Source: Moraxella sp.
Lineage (GTDB): Bacteria > Pseudomonadota > Gammaproteobacteria > Pseudomonadales > Moraxellaceae
Reading direction: 5' to 3'
Assembly (NCBI RefSeq): GCF_030525845.1
Contig: NZ_JAUNDY010000009.1
Location: 1-55,773 of the forward strand
Length of the DNA stretch: 55,773 nt
Shown here: one piece after another, positions 16,984 to 24,939 of the stretch
Layout: each line of letters begins with the position of its first letter
Numbering within the stretch: the first letter of the stretch is position 1
The notes under the pieces: generated by a model
Databases searched by the model: none
What the model saw: only the letters and a program-made list of their open reading frames with translations
What the model was told of the DNA's origin: nothing
Position numbers and translations under genes: made by a program

Positions 16984-17810
16984 TATTTCTGCAATTCCAA
17001 TAACCTATCATAAACCTCACTTTTTTTAAGTCCTAACACTTCTGCCACAATGCCACTTGCTTTTTTGGGGGGTAATTCACGGGCAATAGCAAGTAACCAG
17101 TCGTCATAATCGGCTCTACTCTGCTGGGCGGTGTTGCCCGCCACCACGATGACGATTTCGCCTCGTTCTTGGTTGGGGTCATTTTTCACAAATTCTAACA
17201 AATCAGCAAGCGGTAATTTTTTAATGGTTTCAAAGGTTTTGGTAATCTCACGGCACAGTGTCGCCTCTCGCTCTCCGCCAAACACTTCTGCCATGTCAGC
17301 AAGGCACGCCACGATACGGTGAGGAGCTTCATAAAAAATCAAAGTTTCGCTACTGTTTTGGTATGCTTTTAGGGTCTCAATACGCCCATGTTGTTTGGCG
17401 GGTAAAAAGCCAATAAAACTAAACTTATCAGACGGCAAACCCGCCACCGACAACGCCCCAATGACCGCACACGCTCCCACGATTGGCACAGCCTGTATGC
17501 CCACTTCATGGCAGGCTTTGACGAGTCGAAATCCAGGGTCGGAGATGAGTGGTGTGCCAGCGTCCGAGATGAGAGCGATGGATTTGCCTTGTTGCAGTAA
17601 GTCAATCAAACGAGCGGTTTGGGTGTCGGCATTATGCTCATGATAGGCGAGCGTGGGCGTGGATATATTAAAATAACTTAATAATTTACCACTGGTGCGA
17701 GTGTCCTCACAAGCGATAAAATCCACCGTCTTTAAGGTGTCGATGGCTCGTGCTGTCATGTCGCCCAAATTACCAATCGGGGTGGCGACAATATATAAAA
17801 TGCCTGTCAT
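16983..17810 (-). CDS. rsmI: 16S rRNA (cytidine-1402-2'-O)-methyltransferase
   Basis: A 275-residue SAM-dependent methyltransferase of the tetrapyrrole-methylase fold that methylates C1402 in the ribosomal P site. The hallmark N-terminus 'LYIVATPIGNLGDMTARAI' and 'FIACEDTRTSGKLL', 'SDAGTPLISDPG' and 'FYEAPHR' are all present. Its ATG overlaps the engB stop codon (TGATG), so it is translated in series with engB. Confidence 0.95.
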   Translation of the reverse strand: MTGILYIVATPIGNLGDMTARAIDTLKTVDFIACEDTRTSGKLLSYFNISTPTLAYHEHNADTQTARLIDLLQQGKSIALISDAGTPLISDPGFRLVKACHEVGIQAVPIVGACAVIGALSVAGLPSDKFSFIGFLPAKQHGRIETLKAYQNSSETLIFYEAPHRIVACLADMAEVFGGEREATLCREITKTFETIKKLPLADLLEFVKNDPNQERGEIVIVVAGNTAQQSRADYDDWLLAIARELPPKKASGIVAEVLGLKKSEVYDRLLELQK

Positions 17811-18502
17811 CAGTTTTCCTGTGTATTATCCAAATCGGTGTTTTTCAATTCATCATTTGCCGTATTTTCATCAAAAGATAAATGCTCGCCCAAATGTAGC
17901 CAATTACCCAAAACATCTGCCAATTCATCAAGCCCTTCTTTATCTAATGCCGAAAAAAGCTGAATGGAAAAAGGTAAATCTAGGGCTTGTAGTTGTTTTT
18001 TGGTTTGTAGTAAGGCGGTTTTTTGAGCCCCCCGTTTTAATTTGTCTGCCTTAGTTAAAAGTACATGAACGGGCAATTCGCCGTCTTTTGCCCAATGGAG
18101 CATTTGCTCATCAAAATATTTTAAAGGGTGGCGAATGTCGGTCAGCAAAATCAATCCTGCCAAACTTTCACGGTGCACCAAATAATTCTCCAGCTCTTTT
18201 TGCCATTTGATTTTCATCGCCTCTGGCACTTGGGCATAGCCATAACCGGGCAAATCCACGATACGGCTATGGGGCGAGCCGACATTAAAAAAGTTAATCA
18301 TCTGCGTTCGCCCTGGGGTTTTGGAGGAGCGGGCGAGCTGTTTTTGGTGGGTAATGGTGTTGATGGCAGAGGATTTGCCTGCGTTGGAACGCCCTGCAAA
18401 TGCCACCTCGAAACCTGTGTCAGGCGGACAAAGTTTGAGCGTGGGGGCGGACATGGAAAAGGCGGTTTGGCGAATGAGTTTTTGATAATCGGCGGTGTTC
18501 AT
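17810..18502 (-). CDS. engB: ribosome biogenesis GTPase EngB (YsxC/YihA)
   Basis: A 230-residue GTPase needed for large-subunit assembly. The G1 loop is 'GRSNAGKSS', the G2 threonine lies in 'SKTPGRTQ', G3 is 'DLPGYG' and G4 is 'TKAD'. The start at ATG 18502 gives the usual N-terminus ('MNTADYQKLIRQ'); the upstream in-frame extension is hydrophobic and unlike the family. An acidic C-terminal tail of about 30 residues is extra. The 5' end is 170 bp from the divergent cytochrome gene. Confidence 0.93.
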   Translation of the reverse strand: MNTADYQKLIRQTAFSMSAPTLKLCPPDTGFEVAFAGRSNAGKSSAINTITHQKQLARSSKTPGRTQMINFFNVGSPHSRIVDLPGYGYAQVPEAMKIKWQKELENYLVHRESLAGLILLTDIRHPLKYFDEQMLHWAKDGELPVHVLLTKADKLKRGAQKTALLQTKKQLQALDLPFSIQLFSALDKEGLDELADVLGNWLHLGEHLSFDENTANDELKNTDLDNTQEN

Positions 18503-18671
18503 GAGGTTTTTGATAAATATAAAAATAAGCAAGTTTACCACGAAAACCATAAAATCGCCAACGGAAAAAATGCAAACAAAACTCATTTTAAATTGTTACC
18601 AAATCACTATGGTAAATTGGTTAGAATTTTGCATAATGAAACCAATGACAGTCATCAAACGAGAATTTGCC

Positions 18672-18965
18672 ATGTCAAAAGTTGCCATATCTGCCCTTGT
18701 TGGTTTGATGTGTTTTGCCACCACAAGCCATGCCAATGTTGCTGATACTTATAAAAAAACGTGTGGCACTTGCCATGATACTGGGGCGTTGAATGCCCCC
18801 AAAAAAGGCGATAAAGCCACATGGGATAAACTCAAAGCCCAAAAAGGCATGGACGCTCTACTCAAATCCACCAAGCAAGGCATGCCTCAAATGCCTGCTC
18901 GTGGACTATGTCAAACATGTAGCGATGATGATTTTCGCTTGCTTATTGAGTACATGGCAAGATAG
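18672..18965 (+). CDS. cytochrome c5-like periplasmic c-type cytochrome
   Basis: A 97-residue protein with signal peptide (1-24, ending near 'TSHA') and one heme motif 'CGTCH' (about 34-38). The distal methionine is in 'GMPQMPARG'. The extra cysteine pair in 'RGLCQTCSDDDF' is typical of the cytochrome c5 group, where it forms a disulfide. ATG 18672 is used because the signal peptide starts there; the upstream open frame crosses engB. It is a likely electron carrier to terminal oxidases together with the cytochrome c4 that follows. Confidence 0.87.
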   Translation: MSKVAISALVGLMCFATTSHANVADTYKKTCGTCHDTGALNAPKKGDKATWDKLKAQKGMDALLKSTKQGMPQMPARGLCQTCSDDDFRLLIEYMAR

Positions 18966-19179
18966 TCAAATGATAAAATTTTACCAAAATTGCCCAAAAA
19001 GCATTCAAAATATTAAAATTTTAAAAAAAAATACGACCAAAGCCACATTTTTTGTAGGAAAATTTAGTCAAGTCTTGCTATAATATGACAGAGTTTTAAA
19101 TTTAGCCAAAATTTGGCTAAATCAACGTATACAAAACCCAAGACACGGATATTATCTCCGAAGTTAGTAGGAAGTTGTT

Positions 19180-19878
19180 ATGAAAATCAATACGCCATTA
19201 ACCAAAGTTACGCTTGCCAATGTACTGCTCGCTACTGGCTTTGGCTTTGCGACACTGACCGCTAGTGCCGCTCCGGTTGTTCCTGAGTTTGACATTGAAG
19301 CTGGTAAAGCCATCGCTGAGTCCAACTGTGCCGCCTGTCATGGTACAGATGGTGTCAGCCCTGTTCCTACCCAGCCTAACTTAGGCGGTCAAAACATCAA
19401 GTATCTCTACAAACAACTTGTAGACTTCAAGACCAAAGCTCGCCGTAACGGCATCATGGAAGCACAACTTGTGGGCTTGACCCAACAAGATTTGGCAAAT
19501 GTGGCAGGCTATTATGCCAGCCAATCTCCTTGGCTACCTGGTTATGGCAATAAAGCCACCAATGCCACAGCCCAAAGACTTTACTTAGGTGGCGATAAAA
19601 CTCGTGGCATTATCCCTTGTGCAGGTTGTCATGACCCCAAAGGTGCAGGCAATGAATGGGCGGCATTCCCACGCATTGGCGGTCAACATGCTACTTATAT
19701 CTCCACCCAGCTAAAACTGTTCCGTGCAGCAGGTCGTGAGGACGATGTGGGCGAAACCGAAGTGCGTACCAATGACTCCGCCAAAAAAGACGAAAAAGGC
19801 ATGATGCAAATCGTCGCCGCCAAGCTCTCAGATAAAGACATCAAGATGCTCTCTGAGTTTATCGGTGCGGTTCACTAA
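19180..19878 (+). CDS. diheme cytochrome c4
   Basis: A 232-residue protein with signal peptide (1-30) and two class-I heme domains: 'CAACH' (about 46-50) with Met around 88, and 'CAGCH' (about 147-151) with a C-terminal Met. The domains are pseudo-symmetric ('NLGGQNIKYLYKQLVDFK' and 'RIGGQHATYISTQLKLFR'), which is characteristic of cytochrome c4. It shuttles electrons in the periplasm, usually to cbb3-type oxidase. AGGAAG precedes ATG 19180. A hairpin closes the transcript. Confidence 0.93.
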   Translation: MKINTPLTKVTLANVLLATGFGFATLTASAAPVVPEFDIEAGKAIAESNCAACHGTDGVSPVPTQPNLGGQNIKYLYKQLVDFKTKARRNGIMEAQLVGLTQQDLANVAGYYASQSPWLPGYGNKATNATAQRLYLGGDKTRGIIPCAGCHDPKGAGNEWAAFPRIGGQHATYISTQLKLFRAAGREDDVGETEVRTNDSAKKDEKGMMQIVAAKLSDKDIKMLSEFIGAVH

Positions 19879-19900
19879 TTTCATTATGATACCGACGATT

Positions 19901-19928
19901 GACAGACCCCTTGATTGGGGTTTTGTCG
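19901..19928 (+). terminator. terminator after cytochrome c4
   Basis: GACAGACCCC and GGGGTTTTGTC form a stem around TTGATT, followed by T-rich sequence, 22 bp after the stop. Confidence 0.8.
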
Positions 19929-19968
19929 TTAATTTAATATCCACCAAACCTTTTGGCAAAACCTGACT

Positions 19969-21048
19969 ATGTTATCTCGTTACACCGTGTTTTTTTTGGC
20001 ATGCGCCTTGCCATTATTATTCGCTCATCAAATCGCCCCAAGCATGGCTCATGAATTGGACTTTTGGCTTTTGTGGGTGATTGCCATGTTAGTTGTGGGA
20101 CTACCTGTACTCTTTGCAGAGCTTGCCCTCTCGACTCGTAGTGGCGATGGTGTATGGCTAGGCATGCAAAAGCTGACACGTGAAGCCGATGCCAAAATGT
20201 CATGGCGGATATTTGCAGGGTTGTCTGTACTGATATCACTACTTATTTGTGCCACCATGACCGCTCGCATTGGGACAGGCATTCCCCAACATCTGCCCCA
20301 GCTGGGATTTGACATACCCAGCATCGGACTTAGCGTGGGAGCGATGATGGTTGTGATGATTCTAAGCCTCCTAAAAACACGGCTACTCGTCTCAGGATTG
20401 GCATTAGTTGTCATTGGGGGACTGGTTTCATTATTTGACGGTGGGTTGTCAAGCGGTATTAGCATACCCACCATCACAGCCACCTCTTTATCAGAATGGG
20501 CAAAAGCCGTCTCACTCGCCCTACTCTCTGTCGGTGTAGGCACGGGGCTATATTGGTTTGCCAGTGAAGATATCACAAAATCACTTCACAAAAAACCTCT
20601 ATTTGGTCTGATTTTGCCCATTTGGCTAACCCAGCTTATCTTTGGGGCATTTGCTCTTTTGGTGGGTAGTGCTTTTGTTACACCAACCTCATTTGTCGTA
20701 TCTGGTGTAGGCATGCTCCTAATTGCGTCATTTTTATTTTATTATGCCACAAGAGAGCTAAAAGCACGGTTTGGACTGATTAAGGGCATCTGTGCAGGCA
20801 TTGTGTTGGCCCTGCTACTTGCCACCCTCCCTGCCAAAATCGCACTGATGTTACTGCTTATCATCAGCCTTGTGGCGGTACTATTACTCTCAGCGTTTTC
20901 TGGTTTTGTCATGAAAATCAGCCATTTGCGTAAGACGCTAAATTTTAAAAGCGAGGGACGCTACAACATCTGGCGAGTATTGATACGAATCGCTGTACCA
21001 CTTGCTATCGCATTGGCACTATTTGGCTGGATAACGCAATGGCTATAA
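19969..21048 (+). CDS. divergent neurotransmitter:sodium symporter-like membrane protein
   Basis: A 359-residue protein with about ten membrane segments. The N-terminal part ('LLWVIAMLVVGLPVLFAELA' followed by 'STRSGDGVWLGM') resembles the TM2/TM3 region of NSS/SNF sodium symporters, where the family reads 'PVLLAELALGR'. The protein is about 100 residues shorter than usual, and the sodium-site glycine-rich TM1 signature is not obvious. It may be a degenerate or specialised family member; substrate unknown. It overlaps the RnfH gene by 10 bp. Confidence 0.6.
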   Translation: MLSRYTVFFLACALPLLFAHQIAPSMAHELDFWLLWVIAMLVVGLPVLFAELALSTRSGDGVWLGMQKLTREADAKMSWRIFAGLSVLISLLICATMTARIGTGIPQHLPQLGFDIPSIGLSVGAMMVVMILSLLKTRLLVSGLALVVIGGLVSLFDGGLSSGISIPTITATSLSEWAKAVSLALLSVGVGTGLYWFASEDITKSLHKKPLFGLILPIWLTQLIFGAFALLVGSAFVTPTSFVVSGVGMLLIASFLFYYATRELKARFGLIKGICAGIVLALLLATLPAKIALMLLLIISLVAVLLLSAFSGFVMKISHLRKTLNFKSEGRYNIWRVLIRIAVPLAIALALFGWITQWL

Positions 21049-21389
21049 ACATCAGTCTAGCCTACGCCCATCACGATACACAGCACTACACTCAGATGAG
21101 CCTAGATGATGGCACTACCATCTATCAAGCCCTGCAACACTCAGGGTGGCTACTCATGCCAGAGTTGGCGGATTTTGCCACTTGGTGTCTGCACCATCAG
21201 CACGCCTCGCCCAACCACAAAGCGTGGTATGTTGGCATTTATAGCCAAAAAAAACGTCTAGACACCCCCCTATCTGATGGCGACCGCATCGAAATCTATC
21301 GCCCGCTATCCTTTGATCCCATGTCAAGACGCAAAAAGCTATCGACCAAAAATCCATCAAGACGTAACAAACACCAAACAACGATTTAG
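21039..21389 (+). CDS. RnfH family protein (UPF0125)
   Basis: A 116-residue ubiquitin-like beta-grasp protein of the RnfH family. It shows 'GTTIYQALQHSGWL' (helix after the second strand) and the C-terminal 'LSDGDRIEIYRPLSFDPMSR', which is the most conserved part of the family. It ends in a basic tail. RnfH is often next to smpB or ratA; here it is coupled to a transporter-like gene through a 10-bp overlap. Its function is not established. Confidence 0.85.
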   Translation: MAINISLAYAHHDTQHYTQMSLDDGTTIYQALQHSGWLLMPELADFATWCLHHQHASPNHKAWYVGIYSQKKRLDTPLSDGDRIEIYRPLSFDPMSRRKKLSTKNPSRRNKHQTTI

Positions 21390-21429
21390 CAACATTTTTA
21401 CAATAAATTAACACCATATCGCATGCTAA

Positions 21430-21458
21430 TTGCAATTTCACTAAAAATTATTTAAAAT
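21430..21458 (+). promoter_or_regulatory. SBP1 promoter just upstream of a poly-C tract
   Basis: TTGCAA (21430-21435), a 17-bp spacer and TAAAAT (21453-21458) predict transcription starting around 21465. The C14 tract then falls at the very start of the 5' leader. Confidence 0.6.
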
Positions 21459-21470
21459 ATAACTTTACTT

Positions 21471-21484
21471 CCCCCCCCCCCCCC
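21471..21484 (+). repeat. homopolymeric C14 tract (candidate phase-variation repeat)
   Basis: Fourteen consecutive C residues, the longest homopolymer seen in the window, sit 71-84 bp upstream of the SBP1 start codon. A perfect 8-bp hairpin follows at once: GCCAAATC (21485-21492), 7-nt loop, GATTTGGC (21500-21507). Tracts of this length slip readily during replication, so length should vary among cells. Confidence 0.9.
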
Positions 21485-21554
21485 GCCAAATCCACACATG
21501 ATTTGGCAATGTCGTCTCGTGCAAACACGGGCATTCATCCACAAGGATATTTTC

Positions 21555-22403
21555 ATGAAACTTAAACTTTTATCTTCTGCACTGCTTGGCATTGCTTTGC
21601 TTGTAGGTTGTGGTGGCGATAACAATCAAGCAAATACCGCCACCCCCAGCGAATCTGCCGCACCAGCCGAACAAGCCAATATGGCAACTTATAATGTAGG
21701 TAGCCAAAGTGCCTACCCTCCATTTGTGTTGCTTGACGAAAAAGGCAATCTTGTCGGTCTAGACATCGATATCCTAAAAGCCATCGGCGAAAAACAAAAC
21801 ATTAAGTTTAATTTCGTATCTGAGGGTGCTCGTGGTATCGTTGATTTGCTACAATCGGTTAATAAAGGCGATATTGACATATTGGCGACAGGGATTAACA
21901 TCACCGAATCACGTCTAGAAAATAATGATTTTAGCAAACCTTATATCAATGGTTCTTGGGCTGTCTTACTGGATAAAGATACCAGTGGTCAGGTAGGCTC
22001 TTTTGAGGAATTATCAGGCAAACCCATCACTGTGCAAGCAAACAGCTATTCACACACCCAGCTGGATAACACCAACATCACAGATAAGGCTGTCCCAGTA
22101 GACACGCTATATTTGGGACTAAAAGAACTCAAACAACAAAAGGCGGTTGCACTCTATGATGTGGATATCGCCCTAGCACCCTACCTAGAAGATAGCAGTC
22201 TTTATACCATCAAAGACACCAAATCTGGCACCATTCCTGTCGGCTTTGCCCTCAAAAAAGGCGATACCGAGCTAAAAGCAAAACTGGATGCTGGTCTTGA
22301 ACAAATCAAGCAAGACGGCACTTATGATAAAATTCTCGCCAAATGGCTAAACCAAGCTGCCACAGACATCGCCAAAACATCATCAGAGTCACAAGCTCAG
22401 TAA
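21555..22403 (+). CDS. solute-binding lipoprotein, family 3 (SBP1, amino-acid ABC type)
   Basis: A 282-residue protein starting at ATG 21555 after AAGGAT. It has a lipoprotein signal with lipobox 'LLVGC' (Cys19), a low-complexity Ala/Ser/Glu linker (20-42) and a family-3 periplasmic binding domain: 'SAYPPFVLLDEKGNLVGLDI', 'DILATGINITESRLE', and C-terminal 'DGTYDKILAKWL'. It should bind a polar amino acid or similar solute. No ABC permease or ATPase gene is adjacent. The upstream C14 tract suggests variable expression. It is paralogous to the gene at 30970-31815. Confidence 0.88.
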   Translation: MKLKLLSSALLGIALLVGCGGDNNQANTATPSESAAPAEQANMATYNVGSQSAYPPFVLLDEKGNLVGLDIDILKAIGEKQNIKFNFVSEGARGIVDLLQSVNKGDIDILATGINITESRLENNDFSKPYINGSWAVLLDKDTSGQVGSFEELSGKPITVQANSYSHTQLDNTNITDKAVPVDTLYLGLKELKQQKAVALYDVDIALAPYLEDSSLYTIKDTKSGTIPVGFALKKGDTELKAKLDAGLEQIKQDGTYDKILAKWLNQAATDIAKTSSESQAQ

Positions 22404-22422
22404 TTTGTAATTAAAGATGTGA

Positions 22423-22455
22423 TAAACCCATCATGTGTTATGATGGGTTTTATTT
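22423..22455. terminator. bidirectional terminator between SBP1 and bamE
   Basis: A 12-bp perfect stem TAAACCCATCAT / ATGATGGGTTTA around GTGTT, with flanking T-runs, between converging genes. Confidence 0.9.
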
Positions 22456-22474
22456 TGTGTGTTTTTTTTGGTGG

Positions 22475-22843
22475 TTATTGGTTTTTGAGGGGCAGAGTCT
22501 CACGCCCTGCGATACGCACCACACGCCCATTTTCAAAATAAATACTCATGTACTGGCTGGCGTTTTTGATGTTTTTCTTGCCTGCTCGCTTGCCGTCTGT
22601 GCCTGCGGTGTAATCATACAGATAATCAAAACGGTCGGGGTTTAGGGTATCCTTAATGGCAGGACTACCAAGCAAATAGGTAACTTGGTCGGCAGTCATA
22701 CCCACCCTAACCTGTGATGCCTGAGCTGAGGTAATGGGCGTGCCCTGTGGCAAATCAATGGTATAAACTCGAAACACAGAGCAGCCAGATAACACCAACG
22801 CACCTGATAGCACCACCGCACTTAATTTTAAAAAAGTCGTCAT
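22475..22843 (-). CDS. bamE: outer-membrane assembly lipoprotein BamE (SmpA/OmlA)
   Basis: A 122-residue lipoprotein with lipobox 'LVLSGC' (Cys21). The SmpA/OmlA domain shows 'VRVGMTADQVTYLLGSPAI' (about 46-64) and the later 'SIYFENGRVVRIAG'. BamE is a non-essential accessory of the BAM complex that inserts beta-barrels. In many relatives bamE is divergent from fur; here the neighbour is a DUF3025 gene instead. Confidence 0.93.
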   Translation of the reverse strand: MTTFLKLSAVVLSGALVLSGCSVFRVYTIDLPQGTPITSAQASQVRVGMTADQVTYLLGSPAIKDTLNPDRFDYLYDYTAGTDGKRAGKKNIKNASQYMSIYFENGRVVRIAGRETLPLKNQ

Positions 22844-22980
22844 TGTCTAATCTCTCTGATAAAATACCATCATATTAAACGCAAGCGATAAAATATGCAA
22901 GTATTTTATTGAAGGCTTTTCAGAACCCCCAAAATATGTTAAGCTAAAACTCATCACACCACCAAATTACACCACCGACC

Positions 22981-23853
22981 ATGTCTCACGTTCAGTTATT
23001 TTTTGATGAATTTCATAAAATCAACCAACACGCCATCTGGCTCACACCCCTACTGGACATTCATAAAAGTTTTGGGTGTAGCGACCCTAAGACTTGCTTA
23101 CCACTTTATCGATGGCTAAATGACTACTTTGACCATCATCACATCGCACTTATGGGAAGCCAAAATCAGCCGTTATCATTTACCCACCAAAATGATTTAG
23201 AGCATGGCATCGCCTACGAGGCACACATCGGCAAACACCGCAAAATCCCCACACGTGATAATCTGCACGACTGGTTTGGGGCGTGCATTTGGTCGATTTT
23301 CCCAAAAACCAAAGCCCTCCTAAACACCAAACACCTATCCCACATCAATCAAAACGACACCGCCAACAAGCGAAACCGTGTGCGAGACACCATCACAGTA
23401 TTTGATGAAAATGGAGCGGTTTTGGTGGTATCTGATGATGAAGTGGGGGAGCAAATTGGGCAGGCATTAACGGCATTTGACTGGCAAACCTGCTTAATTA
23501 AGCACCGAAACCACTGGTCAGATTATCAAAATCATCAAGACACAGACAAAAAAGCCAAAGTGTTTATCTTTGGGCACGCCCTACTTGAACAACTCATCAA
23601 CCCTTACAAATCATTATGTAGCCACACTTTTATCATCAAAGTCCCCAGCAAGTTTTTTGCCTTGCCGACAGATGAACAACTTAAATTCTTAGATGATAAA
23701 CTAAGTGAAAGCCTAGACGATTTTTTGGTAGAAGGCATTACCCCAAAATCCCTAAATCCTTTACCAGTTTTGGGTGTGCCGTATTTTTGGGATAATGCTG
23801 ACACAGCATTTTACGATGACCCTTTTGTGTTTAGAAGTGGGCGAAGCAAATAG
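22981..23853 (+). CDS. DUF3025 family protein
   Basis: A 290-residue soluble protein. The DUF3025 signature is seen around 85-105 ('NLHDWFGACIWSIFPKTKAL') and in 'VFIFGHALLEQLINPY' (about 197-212). It ends 'GVPYFWDNADTAFYDDPFVF', also typical. The sequence is rich in His and Trp but no catalytic motif is recognisable. It is followed after 15 bp by the CopD-like gene on the same strand. Function is unknown. Confidence 0.8.
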   Translation: MSHVQLFFDEFHKINQHAIWLTPLLDIHKSFGCSDPKTCLPLYRWLNDYFDHHHIALMGSQNQPLSFTHQNDLEHGIAYEAHIGKHRKIPTRDNLHDWFGACIWSIFPKTKALLNTKHLSHINQNDTANKRNRVRDTITVFDENGAVLVVSDDEVGEQIGQALTAFDWQTCLIKHRNHWSDYQNHQDTDKKAKVFIFGHALLEQLINPYKSLCSHTFIIKVPSKFFALPTDEQLKFLDDKLSESLDDFLVEGITPKSLNPLPVLGVPYFWDNADTAFYDDPFVFRSGRSK

Positions 23854-23868
23854 TTAATAAGGCTCATC

Positions 23869-24318
23869 ATGCATAAGTTGATTTTAATCCTCCACTTATT
23901 AGGTGCCAGTATTTGGGTGGGCGGTCATTTGTATTTACTCATTCGTCTAATGCCGACATTCATAAAGAATAACGACATTCAAGGGTTTTTGGCATTTGAA
24001 AAAAGCTACGAGCCACTTGGTATGACCGCTCTTTTTGTGCAAATCATTACAGGCTTTTATATGATGCACAGCATCATACCGATGAACTTATGGACACCCT
24101 CCATGGGTACGCTTGTGGTGATGATTTATGGAAAAATCACATGGCTGGTACTGACCGCCTTGATTGCTCTGCATGCCAGATTTCGCATCATCGCACGGTT
24201 AGAAAACAAAACGCACGATGAAAATACCCTAAAAATAATGGGAGTACACGTATTATTCATATGTTGTTTGAGTGTGGCATTTGTGGTCAATGGATCATTT
24301 TTTCGTTGGGGATTTTGA
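23869..24318 (+). CDS. CopD-like small membrane protein
   Basis: A 149-residue protein with four membrane helices resembling the small CopD/YncG-type family. It shows 'ILHLLGASIWVGGHLYLLI' (a His in helix 1 and 'WVGGH'), 'ITGFYMM', 'GKITWLVLTALIALHARF' and a final helix. The paired histidines suggest heme or copper binding in the membrane (inference). It lies 15 bp after the DUF3025 gene. No copper-resistance genes are nearby. Confidence 0.65.
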   Translation: MHKLILILHLLGASIWVGGHLYLLIRLMPTFIKNNDIQGFLAFEKSYEPLGMTALFVQIITGFYMMHSIIPMNLWTPSMGTLVVMIYGKITWLVLTALIALHARFRIIARLENKTHDENTLKIMGVHVLFICCLSVAFVVNGSFFRWGF

Positions 24319-24551
24319 TAAAATTGATTCTGTACTCACAATGGTGGAAATTTAATACAGTCATCAAACCAAAACAAGCAAATCCCTCTTCTATTTTGCA
24401 AGTTTGTGATACACAGTGATTCTATCATTGCTGCGACATTAGGAGAGAGTTCGTGGCAGTTTTTCAAGTTCTTAAAGTATATCTTACCCACAAAACTTAT
24501 AGACGACACACCGCCATCTCTCACAACGCATCAGTGTTTCTCAAAAATTGC

Positions 24552-24580
24552 TGTAATTTTATCAAATTTTAGCGTATAAT
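24552..24580 (+). promoter_or_regulatory. putative nqr operon promoter
   Basis: A perfect TATAAT (24575-24580) with a weak -35 candidate, TGTAAT (24552-24557), 17 bp upstream. It is the best promoter-like sequence in the 620-bp gap before nqrA and would give a leader of about 350 nt. Confidence 0.45.
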
Positions 24581-24586
24581 AGATGA

Positions 24587-24939
24587 GATTTTTCATGTCT
24601 AAATTTTGACATAAAAGCAATTGTTAATCATTTAACAAACTAGGTAGCCAGTCGCCACTGTAACTGGGTGTATCTTACTTTTATTTTGCCACTAAATAAA
24701 ACAAATACACACATAGCACGGCCTGCCGTGAGTTGTGCAAACCTTGACATCAAGGTAATTTAGTATTTTTGGGTCAAAATAATGGCAGTATTTTAAGCAC
24801 CAATCCAAATACTTGATACGCCCTAGCATTAACGTGTTGTTAAGGAGTTTAGGTCAGCGTTAAAGCTCTTATGGGTTTTACCCATAATATACCAACAGGA
24901 GTCTGGTATGGTCATTTCACTTAGAGTGAGTATCCGCTT
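24587..24939 (+). promoter_or_regulatory. long structured 5' leader of the nqr operon
   Basis: This gene-free stretch holds several hairpins: TTGTTAA/TTAACAA (24621-24638), CACGG/CCGTG with CCTG loop (24717-24730), ACCTTG/CAAGGT with ACAT loop (24741-24756) and ATGGGT/ACCCAT with TTT loop (24871-24885). No T-run follows any of them, so they are not ordinary terminators. No known riboswitch class was recognised. The region between the CopD-like stop (24318) and the promoter holds no gene I can support. Confidence 0.45.

Noticed and set aside
24328-24579. An 84-codon stretch open on the plus strand before the nqr promoter, and a 62-codon ORF on the minus strand in the same place.
   Set aside because: The plus frame has no start codon, the two frames overlap antisense, neither has a convincing ribosome-binding site, and I recognise no family. 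Could be a gene fossil, but not supportable.
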